Source: Shimia biformata | Lineage (GTDB): Bacteria > Pseudomonadota > Alphaproteobacteria > Rhodobacterales > Rhodobacteraceae | Length of the DNA stretch: 64,000 bases | Assembly: GCF_016888515.1 (NCBI RefSeq) | Contig: NZ_JAFEJK010000001.1 | Coordinates: 2,327,475 to 2,391,474, forward strand | Reading direction: 5' to 3' | Part shown: one piece after another, positions 24,569 through 33,401 of the stretch | Layout of the letters: the number at the start of each line of letters is the position of its first letter | Numbering within the stretch: the first letter of the stretch is position 1 | Translations under genes and position numbers: made by a program | The notes under the pieces: model-generated | Databases searched by the model: none | What the model was told of the DNA's origin: nothing | Seen by the model: only the letters and a program-made list of their open reading frames with translations

Positions 24569-25675
24569 GTGACCAAAAACGCAAATATCGCCGTTATCCG
24601 GGGGGATGGCATCGGAATCGACGTCACCGACGCCACGCTGTTCTGTGTGACCGCCGCCCTGTCGCGCATGGGCCTGCCTGCGCTTCACACCACCGATATT
24701 GCCGCCGGCGCGGGGTATTTCCGCGACCACGGCATCGACATCGAACCGGGCGGCGAGGAACGCGCCGGCACCTGCGACGCGATCTTCCTTGGCGCGATTG
24801 GCCTGCCCGCGATCCGCCATGCCGACGGAACCGAGATCTCGCCGCATCTGCGCCTGCGCGACCGGTTCCAGCTATACGCCGGCGTCCGGCCGGTGAAAGC
24901 CTATCCCAACGCCCCGCAACGGCTGGCCGATCCGCGCGCCAAGGGGATCGACATGGTGATCCTGCGCGAGTCGACGGAAGGGTTGTTCTATTCCGCCGCC
25001 GTGCATGGCCGGTCACAGGTGATCGGCGACGACGAGGTCCGCGACACGCTGCGCATCACCCGCGACGTGACCGAGCGGCTGTGCCGCTTCGGATTCCGGC
25101 TGGCGCAGAAACGCGCGGCCCGTGGAAAACCGGGCAAGCTGACCTGCGTCGACAAGGCCAATGTGTTCACATCGATGGCGTTCTTCCGCAAGATATTCAA
25201 CGAGATCGCGCAGGAATTCCCCGATACCCCAGTGGGTTACAACTATGTCGACGCGCAGGCGCTGGATCTTGTCCGCAAACCCTGGGAGTTCGATGTCATG
25301 GTGATGGAGAACATGTTCGGCGACATCCTGTCGGACCTTGCCGGTGGGCTGGTTGGCGGCATGGGCATGGCGGCCTGCGGCGAATATGGTGACGCTCACG
25401 CGCTGTTCCAGCCCGCCCATGGCTCGGCCCCCGACATCATGGGGCAGGACAAGGCCAACCCGCTGGCGGCGATCCTGTCAGGCGCGCTGATGCTGGATTA
25501 CCTTGGCGAGAAGCTGGGCAATCCGGCGATGTGCGACGCCGGGTTGTTGATCGAAAACGCGGTGGATGCGGGCTTTGCCCAGAACCGACTGCGCCCGATG
25601 GAGTTTGGCGGCGACATGGGCACGCGCGCCGTGACCGAAGAAGTCGCGACCCTGATCGCCGAGGCCCACCCATGA
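24569..25675 (+). CDS. Isocitrate/isopropylmalate dehydrogenase-family oxidoreductase
   Basis: This 368-residue beta-hydroxyacid oxidative dehydrogenase starts at GTG 24569. It has the N-terminal GDGIG, the ESTEGLFY motif with catalytic Tyr141, catalytic Lys196 in CVDKANV, Mg-binding Asp in [11 protein letters not shown] and [10 protein letters not shown], and the NAD-site HGSAPDI. These put it with the isopropylmalate/tartrate/D-malate dehydrogenases, not PdxA. It is translationally coupled to otnK-like (ATGA). These enzymes oxidise a hydroxyl beta to a carboxylate, so a tetronate would yield 3-oxo-tetronate, the proper OtnK substrate (inference). A tartrate- or malate-type substrate is the alternative. 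Confidence 0.87.
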   Translation: MTKNANIAVIRGDGIGIDVTDATLFCVTAALSRMGLPALHTTDIAAGAGYFRDHGIDIEPGGEERAGTCDAIFLGAIGLPAIRHADGTEISPHLRLRDRFQLYAGVRPVKAYPNAPQRLADPRAKGIDMVILRESTEGLFYSAAVHGRSQVIGDDEVRDTLRITRDVTERLCRFGFRLAQKRAARGKPGKLTCVDKANVFTSMAFFRKIFNEIAQEFPDTPVGYNYVDAQALDLVRKPWEFDVMVMENMFGDILSDLAGGLVGGMGMAACGEYGDAHALFQPAHGSAPDIMGQDKANPLAAILSGALMLDYLGEKLGNPAMCDAGLLIENAVDAGFAQNRLRPMEFGGDMGTRAVTEEVATLIAEAHP

Positions 25676-26928
25676 GCCTGAAACTGGGCATCATCGCCGA
25701 TGATTTCACCGGCGCGACCGATCTGGCGGTGACGCTGGTGAACGAAGGCATGTCCGTCCTGCAACTGTTCGGCACGCCCGACGCGGTGCCGGATCTGACC
25801 GGGATCGACGCCGCCGTGATCGCGCTGAAATCGCGCACCATCGCGCCGGAACTGGCGGTGGGGCAATCGGTTGAAGCCTGCCGCTGGCTCACGCAACAGG
25901 GCGCGGGGCAGATCTTTTTCAAATATTGCTCGACCTTCGACAGCACCGATCAGGGCAATATCGGACCCGTTGCGGATGCGCTGATGGACGAGCTGGACGC
26001 CGAGATCGCGCTGATCTGTCCGGCCTTCCCGATCAATGGGCGCTCGGTCTATATGGGGCATCTGTTTGTCGGGCAGGAGTTGCTGTCAGACAGCCCGATG
26101 CGGCATCACCCGCTGACCCCGATGACCGATTCAAGCCTTGTGCGCCTGATGACGGCGCAGTCGCGCAAACGGGTCGGGCTGGTGTCGCATGACCACGTGA
26201 AGAACGGCGCGGAAGCTATTGAAGAAAAACTGATAAAGCTGGCACTGGATGGCTGCGGCTATGCCGTCGCCGATGCCATCGACAACCGCGACCTGCGCGC
26301 CATTGGCCGCGCCGCGCAGTTTCACAAGCTGATCACCGGCGGGTCCGGCGTGGCGATGGGGTTGCCGGCGAATTTCGGCATCTCTCCGTCCGAGGCCGCC
26401 ACCGCCATGCCCCGCGTTGCGGGCCGCGAAATAGTGCTGGCGGGCAGTTGTTCGGTGGCAACGCGCGGCCAGATTGCCTTTGTGAAAGACCGCTGGCCGG
26501 TGATGAAACTGGATGTCGATGCCATCGCCGCCGGAGAGGACGTCGCCGGGGCCGCGGTCGACTGGGCCAATCAGCGCCCCGCCACTGCCCCTGCCCTGAT
26601 CTATGCCTCGGCCGACCCCGATGAGGTCGCCGCGACGCAAGCCCGTTACGGTGTCGAAAAGGCGGGCGCCATGGTCGAAGAGACCTTTGCCAACATCGCC
26701 CGCACCCTGTCGCAGACCGGGTTTGGCCGCTTTGTCGTTGCGGGCGGCGAGACCTCGGGCGCGGTGGTCAGCGGCCTTGATATCCGCGCGCTGAAAATCT
26801 GCGGCGAGATCGACCCCGGCGTGCCGTGGACCCAGACCACCGATGGCACCGAGATCGCGCTGGCGCTGAAATCCGGCAATTTCGGCACGCCCGACTTCTT
26901 CGAAAAAGCATTTGCGAGGCTGGCATGA
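25672..26928 (+). CDS. otnK: 3-oxo-tetronate kinase (OtnK, DUF1537)
   Basis: This 418-residue four-carbon acid-sugar kinase should phosphorylate 3-oxo-tetronate at the 4-hydroxyl with ATP. The N-terminal domain opens LGIIADDFTGATDLAVTLV, the hallmark of DUF1537 kinases, and includes KYCSTFDSTDQGNIGPV and CPAFPINGRSVYMGHLFVG. The C-terminal nucleotide-binding domain has LAGSCSVATRGQI and FVVAGGETSGAVVSGL. It overlaps the preceding dehydrogenase and the following aldolase by 4 bp each, giving tight coupling. The pairing with a class II aldolase identifies it as OtnK rather than the D-threonate-specific DtnK, which pairs with PdxA2. Confidence 0.9.
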   Translation: MSLKLGIIADDFTGATDLAVTLVNEGMSVLQLFGTPDAVPDLTGIDAAVIALKSRTIAPELAVGQSVEACRWLTQQGAGQIFFKYCSTFDSTDQGNIGPVADALMDELDAEIALICPAFPINGRSVYMGHLFVGQELLSDSPMRHHPLTPMTDSSLVRLMTAQSRKRVGLVSHDHVKNGAEAIEEKLIKLALDGCGYAVADAIDNRDLRAIGRAAQFHKLITGGSGVAMGLPANFGISPSEAATAMPRVAGREIVLAGSCSVATRGQIAFVKDRWPVMKLDVDAIAAGEDVAGAAVDWANQRPATAPALIYASADPDEVAATQARYGVEKAGAMVEETFANIARTLSQTGFGRFVVAGGETSGAVVSGLDIRALKICGEIDPGVPWTQTTDGTEIALALKSGNFGTPDFFEKAFARLA

Positions 26929-27563
26929 CTGAGACCCGCCAACGCGAGGATATCGTCCGCTTTGCCCGCTCGATCTTTGAGCGCGGGCTGACTTTCGGAT
27001 CAACCGGCAATATCTCGGTCCGTACCGAGGATGGCTGGCTGATGACGCCGACGGGATCGTCCATGGGCGATCTTGACCCGGCCCGTATTTCGAAACTGGA
27101 CGCCCAAGGAAACCATATTGACGGCGATGCGCCCACCAAAGAGGCGTTCCTGCATACGGCGATGTATGGCAAACGCTCGGACGCCCAGGCCATCGTGCAT
27201 CTGCACTCGACCCATTCGGTCGCGGTCTCGTGCCTGCACCATGTCAACAAAGCCGACGTGCTGCCGCCCCTGACGGCCTATTACGTCATGCGGATCGGCA
27301 CCCTGCCCCTGATCGATTACTATGCGCCCGGAGATATCAAACTGGCCAAGGCGGTTGAGGAGATGGCGTCGGACCATCACGCGGTTCTGCTGGCCAATCA
27401 CGGGCCTGTCGTGGCGGGAAAATCGCTGGCGGATGCGGTCTATGCCACGGAAGAACTTGAAGAAACCGCCAAGCTGTTCCTGATGTTGCAGAATTTGAAC
27501 ACCGCGCCGCTGACGGATGCACAGGTGGCCGAGTTGCGGGCGCGGTTCGGGGGCAAGGTATGA
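26925..27563 (+). CDS. otnC: 3-oxo-tetronate 4-phosphate decarboxylase (OtnC, class II aldolase fold)
   Basis: This 212-residue class II aldolase/adducin-fold enzyme is expected to decarboxylate 3-oxo-tetronate 4-phosphate to dihydroxyacetone phosphate, which enters glycolysis. Fold signatures are GLTFGSTGNISVR (phosphate site), PTGSSMGDL, the metal histidines in VHLHSTHSVAVS and the third in LANHGPVVAGKSL. The ATG at 26925 overlaps the otnK stop (ATGA); a longer in-frame start at 26826 lies inside otnK and is rejected. OtnK and OtnC together are diagnostic of four-carbon sugar-acid use. No OtnI isomerase gene is nearby. Confidence 0.9.
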   Translation: MTETRQREDIVRFARSIFERGLTFGSTGNISVRTEDGWLMTPTGSSMGDLDPARISKLDAQGNHIDGDAPTKEAFLHTAMYGKRSDAQAIVHLHSTHSVAVSCLHHVNKADVLPPLTAYYVMRIGTLPLIDYYAPGDIKLAKAVEEMASDHHAVLLANHGPVVAGKSLADAVYATEELEETAKLFLMLQNLNTAPLTDAQVAELRARFGGKV

Positions 27564-28615
27564 GCGGCGAACCGACATATCGCGTGGCCGTGATCGGGCT
27601 TGGCTATTTCAGCCAGTTCCACCTGAAAAGCTGGGCCGGGATCGACGGGGTGGCGCTGGTCGGGGTCTGTGACCGCGACGGGGGTCGCGCCGATGAGGTT
27701 GCCGCGGAACTTGGGGTCAAGGGGTATTCGGATGCGGCTCAGATGATCGCGGAAACCAAACCCGACATCATCGATATCGTCGCCCCGCCGCCCGCCCATG
27801 ACGCGCTGGTGCGGGCCGCGCTGGAACCGGGGCGCGTGGTGATCTGCCAGAAACCCTTTACCACCTCCATCGCGGCAGCCGAGGCGCTGGCGATGGCATC
27901 AACTTCGACCGATACAACGCTGATCATACACGAGAATTTCAGGTTCCAACCCTGGCATCGCGCGGTCAAATCCTTCCTTCAGTCGGGTCAGATGGGAGAG
28001 GTGTTCCAGGTCCGCTTTGCCCTGCGTCCCGGCGATGGGCGCGGCCCGGAGGCCTATCTGGATCGCCAACCCGCCTTCCAGACCATGCCGCGCCTTTTGA
28101 TCCATGAAACCGGCGTGCATTTCGTCGACCTGTTTCGCTGGCTTCTGGGCGAGATCACGCATGTCCACGCCGATCTGCGCCAGCTGAACCCGGCGCTGGC
28201 CGGAGAAGACGCTGGCGTATTGACCATGACCCACGCGGGCGGGGCGCGTTCGGTTTTCGACGGCAACCGCCTCGCCGATCACGCCACCGACAATCCCCGC
28301 CGCACCATGGGCGAGATGGAGATCGAAGGCTCTGGCGGCACCCTGCGGCTTGACGGGATGGGCGCGCTGCGCTTCCGCGCCTTTGGCAGCCGCGACTGGC
28401 AGGACATCCCCGTCCCCGGCCCGATTGATGAAACGGCCTTTGGCGGCGGCTGCGTCGATCTGCTGAACCGCCACGTGGTCGCGGCGTTGCGGGGCGACGC
28501 CCCGTTCGAAAACGAAGCCGCAGAATACCTGTCCGTCATGCGCGCCACCGAAGCCGCCTATCAAAGCAATGAAACCGGCTGTCGCGTCGCGCTGGCCAAA
28601 CCGGAGACCCGCTGA
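27560..28615 (+). CDS. Gfo/Idh/MocA-family oxidoreductase
   Basis: This 351-residue NAD(P)-dependent sugar dehydrogenase-like protein has an N-terminal Rossmann fold (VAVIGLGYFSQFHLKSW) and the family catalytic lysine in CQKPFTTS (usually EKP, here QKP). The C-terminal GFO domain contains HENFRFQPWHRAVK and LLIHETGVHFVDLFRWLLG, with the usual conserved His/Asp. It is coupled by a 4-bp overlap to otnC and by TGATG to the next gene, so it belongs to the pathway. It may oxidise a sugar or lactol precursor before the acid stage. The Glu-to-Gln change before Lys-Pro is a departure from the consensus. Confidence 0.88.
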   Translation: MSGEPTYRVAVIGLGYFSQFHLKSWAGIDGVALVGVCDRDGGRADEVAAELGVKGYSDAAQMIAETKPDIIDIVAPPPAHDALVRAALEPGRVVICQKPFTTSIAAAEALAMASTSTDTTLIIHENFRFQPWHRAVKSFLQSGQMGEVFQVRFALRPGDGRGPEAYLDRQPAFQTMPRLLIHETGVHFVDLFRWLLGEITHVHADLRQLNPALAGEDAGVLTMTHAGGARSVFDGNRLADHATDNPRRTMGEMEIEGSGGTLRLDGMGALRFRAFGSRDWQDIPVPGPIDETAFGGGCVDLLNRHVVAALRGDAPFENEAAEYLSVMRATEAAYQSNETGCRVALAKPETR

Positions 28616-28920
28616 TGTTCGTCGTCTGTGTGACTTTCAAGATCAACCCCGGCCAGATGGAGGCATTCCTGCCGCTGATGCACGCCCAGGCACAGAATTC
28701 GATGGCGCGCGAACCGGGCTGTCTGCGGTTTGATGTCTGCGGCGGCGGCGACGAACCGGACGAGGTTTTTCTTTGCGAAATCTACACCGACAAGGCCGCC
28801 TTTGAGACCCATCTCGGGCTGCCCCATTTCATCGAGTTCAACGCCGCGACGGAAAAATATGTCGCGACAAAGACCGTCAGGACCTACGGTTGGATGAAAG
28901 GAGGGAGTGAAAAAGGGTAA
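28615..28920 (+). CDS. ABM-domain small monooxygenase-like protein (YgiN type)
   Basis: This 101-residue ferredoxin-like alpha/beta protein is of the antibiotic-biosynthesis monooxygenase (ABM) family. Typical stretches are FVVCVTFKINPGQMEAFLPLM, SMAREPGCLRFDVC and FLCEIYTDKAAFETHLGLPHF. Family members act as dimers: quinol monooxygenases, heme-degrading enzymes, or dehydrogenase partners of unknown role in sugar operons. It overlaps the oxidoreductase stop (TGATG), making it the last tightly coupled catabolic gene before the TRAP genes. Its exact job in sugar-acid use is unknown. Confidence 0.85.
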   Translation: MFVVCVTFKINPGQMEAFLPLMHAQAQNSMAREPGCLRFDVCGGGDEPDEVFLCEIYTDKAAFETHLGLPHFIEFNAATEKYVATKTVRTYGWMKGGSEKG

Positions 28921-29004
28921 AATCAGGGGCTTTGCCGCCCCGACAAGCGTTAATCACAACGTTCCGTCACGAGGAGAATACGGAACACCAATGGGAGGAA
29001 AACC

Positions 29005-30033
29005 ATGAAACACGTAATTGCAGCCGCCACGCTGGCGGTGGTCTCGGCAACCGCGGCGCAGGCCGACAAGGTCACGCTGAACATGCCCTCGACCTTCCCC
29101 GGATCGCTGATCCAGCTGGGTGAAGCGGGCGTCAAGCTTCAGAACACGCTGAACCTGATCTCGAACGGCGACATCGAAGTGAAATTCTTTGAACCGAACG
29201 CCCTGGTGCCGCCGCTGGAAATCTATGACAACGTCTCGAACGGCTCGGTTGACGCCGGCTGGTCGGTGCCGGGGTACTGGGGTTCCAAGAACTCGGCCTA
29301 TAACCTCTTTGCCGCCGTGCCCTTTGGCCCGTCTGCGGGGGAATACCTGGCCTGGCACTGGTATGCCGGTGGCGAGGACATGATGAACGAGATCTACAAC
29401 CGCGATGGCATCCATTCGCTGGTCTGTGGCGTCATCGCACCCGAGGCATCGGGCTGGTTCCGCAAGGAAATCAACGGACCCGAGGACCTGAAGGGCCTGA
29501 AAATGCGCTTCTTCGGTCTGGGCGCGAAGGTGATGCAGAAACTGGGCGTCGACACCCAGCTTCTGGCCGGTGGCGACATCTATCCCGCGCTGGAGCGCGG
29601 CACGATCGACGCGACCGAGTTCTCGATGCCCGCCATCGACCAGAACCTTGGTTTCTACAATATCGCCAAGCATTACTATTTCCCCGGCTGGCACCAGCAG
29701 TCGACCATCCAGGAACTTCTGATCAACAAGTCCAAGTGGGACGGCATGGATGAACGTCAGCAGGCGATGATCAAGACCGCCTGCCGCGCCAACGTCGCCA
29801 CCCAGCTGGCCGAAGGTGAAGCGATCCAGGGCAAGGCGCTGGCGGAAATGGCCGCGCAGGGCGTCACCATCCACAAGTGGAGCGACGAGATGCTGGGCAC
29901 CTTCAGCGCCGCCTGGGATGAGGTCGTGGCCGAGGAAATCGCCGCCAACCCCGACTTCAAAGGGGTCTGGGATTCGATGACCGCATTCCGCGCCGAATAC
30001 GCCGCGTGGAAGGATCTTGGCTATCTCAAATAA
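29005..30033 (+). CDS. TRAP transporter substrate-binding protein (DctP/TakP type), sugar-acid locus
   Basis: This 342-residue periplasmic binding protein has a 20-residue Sec signal (MKHVIAAATLAVVSATAAQA). Family features are the DLKGLKMRFFGLGAKVMQKLG stretch, which holds the conserved Arg that salt-bridges the substrate carboxylate, and YYFPGWHQQ, seen in TakP-like proteins that bind 2-oxo or hydroxy acids as dimers. GAGGAGAATACGGAACACCAATGGGAGG upstream contains strong ribosome sites. It lies 84 bp after the catabolic genes and probably captures the tetronate or related sugar acid. A 9-bp hairpin follows it and may keep its mRNA more abundant than that of the permeases. Confidence 0.93.
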   Translation: MKHVIAAATLAVVSATAAQADKVTLNMPSTFPGSLIQLGEAGVKLQNTLNLISNGDIEVKFFEPNALVPPLEIYDNVSNGSVDAGWSVPGYWGSKNSAYNLFAAVPFGPSAGEYLAWHWYAGGEDMMNEIYNRDGIHSLVCGVIAPEASGWFRKEINGPEDLKGLKMRFFGLGAKVMQKLGVDTQLLAGGDIYPALERGTIDATEFSMPAIDQNLGFYNIAKHYYFPGWHQQSTIQELLINKSKWDGMDERQQAMIKTACRANVATQLAEGEAIQGKALAEMAAQGVTIHKWSDEMLGTFSAAWDEVVAEEIAANPDFKGVWDSMTAFRAEYAAWKDLGYLK

Positions 30034-30052
30034 GGCAGTTTTGTCTTCAATC

Positions 30053-30080
30053 GGGCCCGGCGACTTGATTTGCCGGGCCC
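30053..30080 (+). terminator. Attenuator/stabiliser hairpin between dctP and dctQ
   Basis: GGGCCCGGC (30053-30061) and GCCGGGCCC (30072-30080) form a perfect 9-bp stem with a 10-nt loop and no T-run. It lies 20 bp after the binding-protein stop and about 60 bp before the permease. Such hairpins typically protect the upstream mRNA or cause partial termination, favouring the binding protein. Confidence 0.7.
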
Positions 30081-30141
30081 TTCGCCTGCTTACTGGGCGG
30101 ACACAAGCCGGAGAGAACCGGCGTGACAACAGGGGAAACAC

Positions 30142-30705
30142 ATGCAGGGACTGCTGGCCCTCAGCCGGGGCATAGATCGGCTGCTAAGGATATTTGCCAC
30201 GATGGGGGGCTGGATGGGGGCCTTGTTGGTGCTGGTCGTCTGTTACGACGTCATCACCCGCTATTTCGGCGTGCCCAAACCCGCCGGTCTGAACTCGACC
30301 ATGATACAAGAGTTTGAATACTGGCTGCACTCGGGCCTGATCGTGTTTGCCATCGGCTATGCCTATACGCGCAACGCCCATGTGCGGATCGACCTGTTGC
30401 GCGACAATTTCTCAAACCGGCGTAAGCATATCATCGAGTTCATCGGCATCTCGGTCGCGCTGATCCCCTATTCGGTCATCGGCTTCTGGCTGAGCTGGCC
30501 GTTTGTGAAGCAAAGCTTCATCTCGGGCGAGATTTCCAAGTCCCAGACCGGGCTGTCAAACCTGTGGATCGTCAAGGCGGGCCTGCTGGTCCTGTTTGCG
30601 CTTTTGCTGCTGGCCGGGATCTCGCAGTGGATCAAGTCGCTGGCGGGCATGACCGGCAACCTCAGCGCCGCTGAGGAAGACGAACTGTTTGGCGGAGGGC
30701 ACTGA
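30142..30705 (+). CDS. TRAP transporter small permease (DctQ type), sugar-acid locus
   Basis: This 187-residue four-helix membrane subunit pairs with the DctM channel. Hydrophobic segments lie at about 25-45, 65-82, 98-120 and 142-163, and the first loop contains ITRYFGVPKPAG. The ARNxHVRxDL-type motif is visible as YTRNAHVRIDLL, a DctQ hallmark. It belongs to the Na+-driven uptake system completed by the preceding binding protein and the following large permease, whose start follows its stop by one base. It should be co-expressed with the OtnK/OtnC pathway. Confidence 0.92.
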   Translation: MQGLLALSRGIDRLLRIFATMGGWMGALLVLVVCYDVITRYFGVPKPAGLNSTMIQEFEYWLHSGLIVFAIGYAYTRNAHVRIDLLRDNFSNRRKHIIEFIGISVALIPYSVIGFWLSWPFVKQSFISGEISKSQTGLSNLWIVKAGLLVLFALLLLAGISQWIKSLAGMTGNLSAAEEDELFGGGH

Positions 30706-30706
30706 C

Positions 30707-32161
30707 ATGGTCGACTACCTTCCGATTTACATGTTCGTCGTTCTCGGGGTGATGCTGTTCACCGGCTTTCCGGTGGCTTTCATCCTGGGCGGCGTTGGCC
30801 TGGCCTTTGCCTTCATCGGCATGGCGCTGGGTGAGTTCCAGTTCATCTTCCTGAAGCTTCTGCCCAGCCGGATTTTCGGCGGGATCATGGAAAACCTGAT
30901 CCTGACCGCGATCCCGATGTTCATCTTCATGGGCACGATGCTGGAACGTTCGGGCATCGCGCGCGACCTTTTGAACTGCCTTCAGGTCCTGCTGCGCCGT
31001 GTTCCTGGTGGTCTGGCGCTGGCGGTGACTCTGATGGGCACGATCCTGGCGGCGACCACGGGCATCATCGGGGCATCGGTCATCATGATGAGCTTGCTGG
31101 CGCTTCCGGTGATGATCCAGCGCAATTACAGTCACGAGCTTGCCACCGGCACCATTGCCGCCTCCGGCACGCTGGGTATCCTGATCCCGCCCTCGATCAT
31201 GCTGGTGATCATGGCCGACCTGCTCAGCCGCTCGGTGGGCAACCTGTTCGTGGCGGCGGTGTTCCCCGGCCTGCTTCTGGCCGCGCTTTATGTCGCCTAT
31301 ATCGTCATCCGCTGCTCGATCAACCCGTCGCTGGCGCCCAAGCTGGACGCCGATATCGGGCCGCAGACCAAGGGCGGCGTGTTCCTGATGGTGCTGCGCA
31401 GCTTCGTGCCGCCGATCGTGCTGATCGGGCTGGTGCTTGGCTCGATCCTGGGCGGCTTCGCCACCCCGACCGAGGCCGCAGGCGTCGGCGCCATGGGGGC
31501 GGTTCTGCTGGGGCTGATCAACCTGGTGATCCTGCCGGGGCTTGGGGTAAAGCCGTTCGAACTGGAAACCCCGTCCGAGGTTGACCTTGACGACCACGCG
31601 GTTGGCGGCGGGTTCTGGAACGAACTGCGCCATTTCGGGCGTGTCGTCAGCGACGTGGTGCATCGCACCATGCTGACCAACGCGATGATCTTTGGCATCT
31701 TCCTTGGCGCGACCCTGTTCTCGGCCGTGTTCCGCTTTCTTGGCGGCGACGAGATCGTGCAAAGCTGGGTGGGCAATGTCGGCGCGTGGCAGGTTCTGTT
31801 CACGGTGCTGTTCATCGTCTTTATCCTGGGCTTCTTCTTTGACTGGATCGAGATCACGCTGATCGTTCTGCCGGTCTTCGCGCCGATCATCGCGGGGCTG
31901 GATTTCGGCGATCACGTCGCCAAGTTCGAGGTCACCTACTGGTTCGCCATCCTTCTGGCGGTAAACCTGCAAACCTCGTTCCTGACGCCCCCCTTCGGGT
32001 TCGCGCTGTTCTACATGAAGGCGGTGGCGCCGAAAGAGGTGAAGATCCAGGAAATCTATCGCGGCATCATCCCCTTCGTGATGCTGCAGCTGATCGGTCT
32101 GGCGCTGGTGATCGCCTTCCCCGACATCGCGCTGTGGCTGCCAAGGGTTCTGCTGAACTAG
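30707..32161 (+). CDS. TRAP transporter large permease (DctM type), sugar-acid locus
   Basis: This 484-residue ion-transporter-superfamily protein has about 12 helices. DctM signatures include GGVGLAFAFIGMALG, IPMFIFMGTMLERSGIARDLL, GTLGILIPPSIMLVIMADLLSRSVGNLF and LTPPFGFALFYMKAVAPKEV. I chose ATG 30707, one base after the dctQ stop; the alternative at 30689 lies inside dctQ. A long loop (about residues 280-320) makes it somewhat larger than the 425-450 residues typical of the family. A strong terminator follows 23 bp downstream. Confidence 0.93.
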   Translation: MVDYLPIYMFVVLGVMLFTGFPVAFILGGVGLAFAFIGMALGEFQFIFLKLLPSRIFGGIMENLILTAIPMFIFMGTMLERSGIARDLLNCLQVLLRRVPGGLALAVTLMGTILAATTGIIGASVIMMSLLALPVMIQRNYSHELATGTIAASGTLGILIPPSIMLVIMADLLSRSVGNLFVAAVFPGLLLAALYVAYIVIRCSINPSLAPKLDADIGPQTKGGVFLMVLRSFVPPIVLIGLVLGSILGGFATPTEAAGVGAMGAVLLGLINLVILPGLGVKPFELETPSEVDLDDHAVGGGFWNELRHFGRVVSDVVHRTMLTNAMIFGIFLGATLFSAVFRFLGGDEIVQSWVGNVGAWQVLFTVLFIVFILGFFFDWIEITLIVLPVFAPIIAGLDFGDHVAKFEVTYWFAILLAVNLQTSFLTPPFGFALFYMKAVAPKEVKIQEIYRGIIPFVMLQLIGLALVIAFPDIALWLPRVLLN

Positions 32162-32184
32162 GCGGTTGAACCAAGACACGAAAA

Positions 32185-32212
32185 GGGGCGCCCGAAACGG
32201 CGCCCCTTTTTT
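32185..32212 (+). terminator. Rho-independent terminator of the sugar-acid/TRAP operon
   Basis: GGGGCGCC (32185-32192), loop CGAAAC, GGCGCCCC (32199-32206), then six T. It is flanked upstream by AAAA, so it may work in both directions, closing the minus-strand alcohol dehydrogenase operon as well. Confidence 0.93.
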
Positions 32213-32255
32213 GTTCTGCCCGGCGTCGACACCGGGCTGCGGGTCTGTCCGGCCG

Positions 32256-33401
32256 TCAGATCACCGCCTTGAACAGCTCCGTCACATTCTCTTCCGTCAG
32301 CGTCACCGGGTTGCCGCCACAGCTTGGATCTTCCAGCGCCATAGCGGTCAATTCGTCGATGCGGTCGGTCCCGACCCCCATCTCGGAGAGCTTGCGCGGG
32401 ATAGCCAGCGAGTCATTGAATTCCTGCACGAAGGCGCGGAACCCGTCGAACCCGCCTGAGATGCCAAGATAGGCCGCCGCCATGTCGAAGCGGTCGGCGA
32501 TCTCGGGCGCGTTCAGTTCCAGCACGGCGGGCATGCAGACCGCGTTGGTGGTGCCATGGTGGGTGTTATAGACCGCACCGATCGGGTGGCTCAGGGCATG
32601 GATCGCGCCCAGACCCTTCTGGAAGGCGGTCGCGCCCATGGCCGCCGCCGACATCATGTTGGCGCGGGCCTCGATATCGCTGCCATCGGCATAGGCGCGC
32701 GGCAGGTAGTCCTTGACCAGCCGCATCCCTTCCAGCGCGATGCCCTGGCTCATGGGATGATAGAACGGGCTGGAAAACGCCTCGACGCAATGGGCAAAGG
32801 CATCCAGCCCGGTGCCTGCGGTGATGAATTTCGGCATGCCCACGGTCAGTTCCGGGTCACAGATCACCACGGTTGGCAGCACCTTGGGGTGGAAGATGAT
32901 CTTCTTCACATGGGTCTCGGAATTGGTGATGACGCTGGCGCGCCCCACTTCCGAGCCGGTCCCGGCGGTGGTCGGCACGGCGATGATCGGCGCGATGACA
33001 TCGGCATCGGCGCGGGTCCACCAGTCGCCCACATCCTCGAAATCCCAGACCGGGCGGGTCTGACCGGCCATGAAGGCGACCATCTTGCCCAGATCAAGCC
33101 CGGACCCGCCGCCAAAGGCGATCACACCGTCATGGCCGCCGGCCTTGTAGGCCGCGACCCCGGCTTCGAGGTTCTTCTCGTTCGGGTTCGGGTCGACATC
33201 GGCAAAAAGCCCCCGCCCCAGCCCGGCAGCCTCCATCAGGTCCAGCGTCGATTGCGTGATCGGCAGACCCGCCAGCCCCTTGTCGGTGACCAGCAGGGGC
33301 CGCTTGATCCCGGCCTGCGCGCAGGCGGCGGGCAGTTCCGCGATCCGGCCAGCGCCGAACTTGATCGCGGTTGGATAAGACCAGTTTCCTACAAGATTCA
33401 T
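32256..33401 (-). CDS. Iron-containing alcohol dehydrogenase
   Basis: This 381-residue group III alcohol dehydrogenase has the NAD-binding GGGSGLDLGKMVA (about residues 97-109) and the metal site spread over TAGTGLDAFAHCVEAF and ALSHPIGAVYNTHHG, supplying Asp and three His. Length and motifs are complete. Its start overlaps the end of the aldehyde dehydrogenase gene by 4 bp, so alcohol and aldehyde oxidation are coupled. Downstream of a glutamine-synthetase-like ligase, the likely substrate is a gamma-glutamylated amino alcohol (inference); a free short-chain alcohol is the simple alternative. Confidence 0.93.
   Translation of the reverse strand: MNLVGNWSYPTAIKFGAGRIAELPAACAQAGIKRPLLVTDKGLAGLPITQSTLDLMEAAGLGRGLFADVDPNPNEKNLEAGVAAYKAGGHDGVIAFGGGSGLDLGKMVAFMAGQTRPVWDFEDVGDWWTRADADVIAPIIAVPTTAGTGSEVGRASVITNSETHVKKIIFHPKVLPTVVICDPELTVGMPKFITAGTGLDAFAHCVEAFSSPFYHPMSQGIALEGMRLVKDYLPRAYADGSDIEARANMMSAAAMGATAFQKGLGAIHALSHPIGAVYNTHHGTTNAVCMPAVLELNAPEIADRFDMAAAYLGISGGFDGFRAFVQEFNDSLAIPRKLSEMGVGTDRIDELTAMALEDPSCGGNPVTLTEENVTELFKAVI

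Noticed and set aside
30662-32179. A 505-codon minus-strand frame over the TRAP large permease
   Set aside because: Translation is extremely His/Gln/Asp-rich, the typical mirror of membrane-protein codons; the plus-strand DctM is certain.
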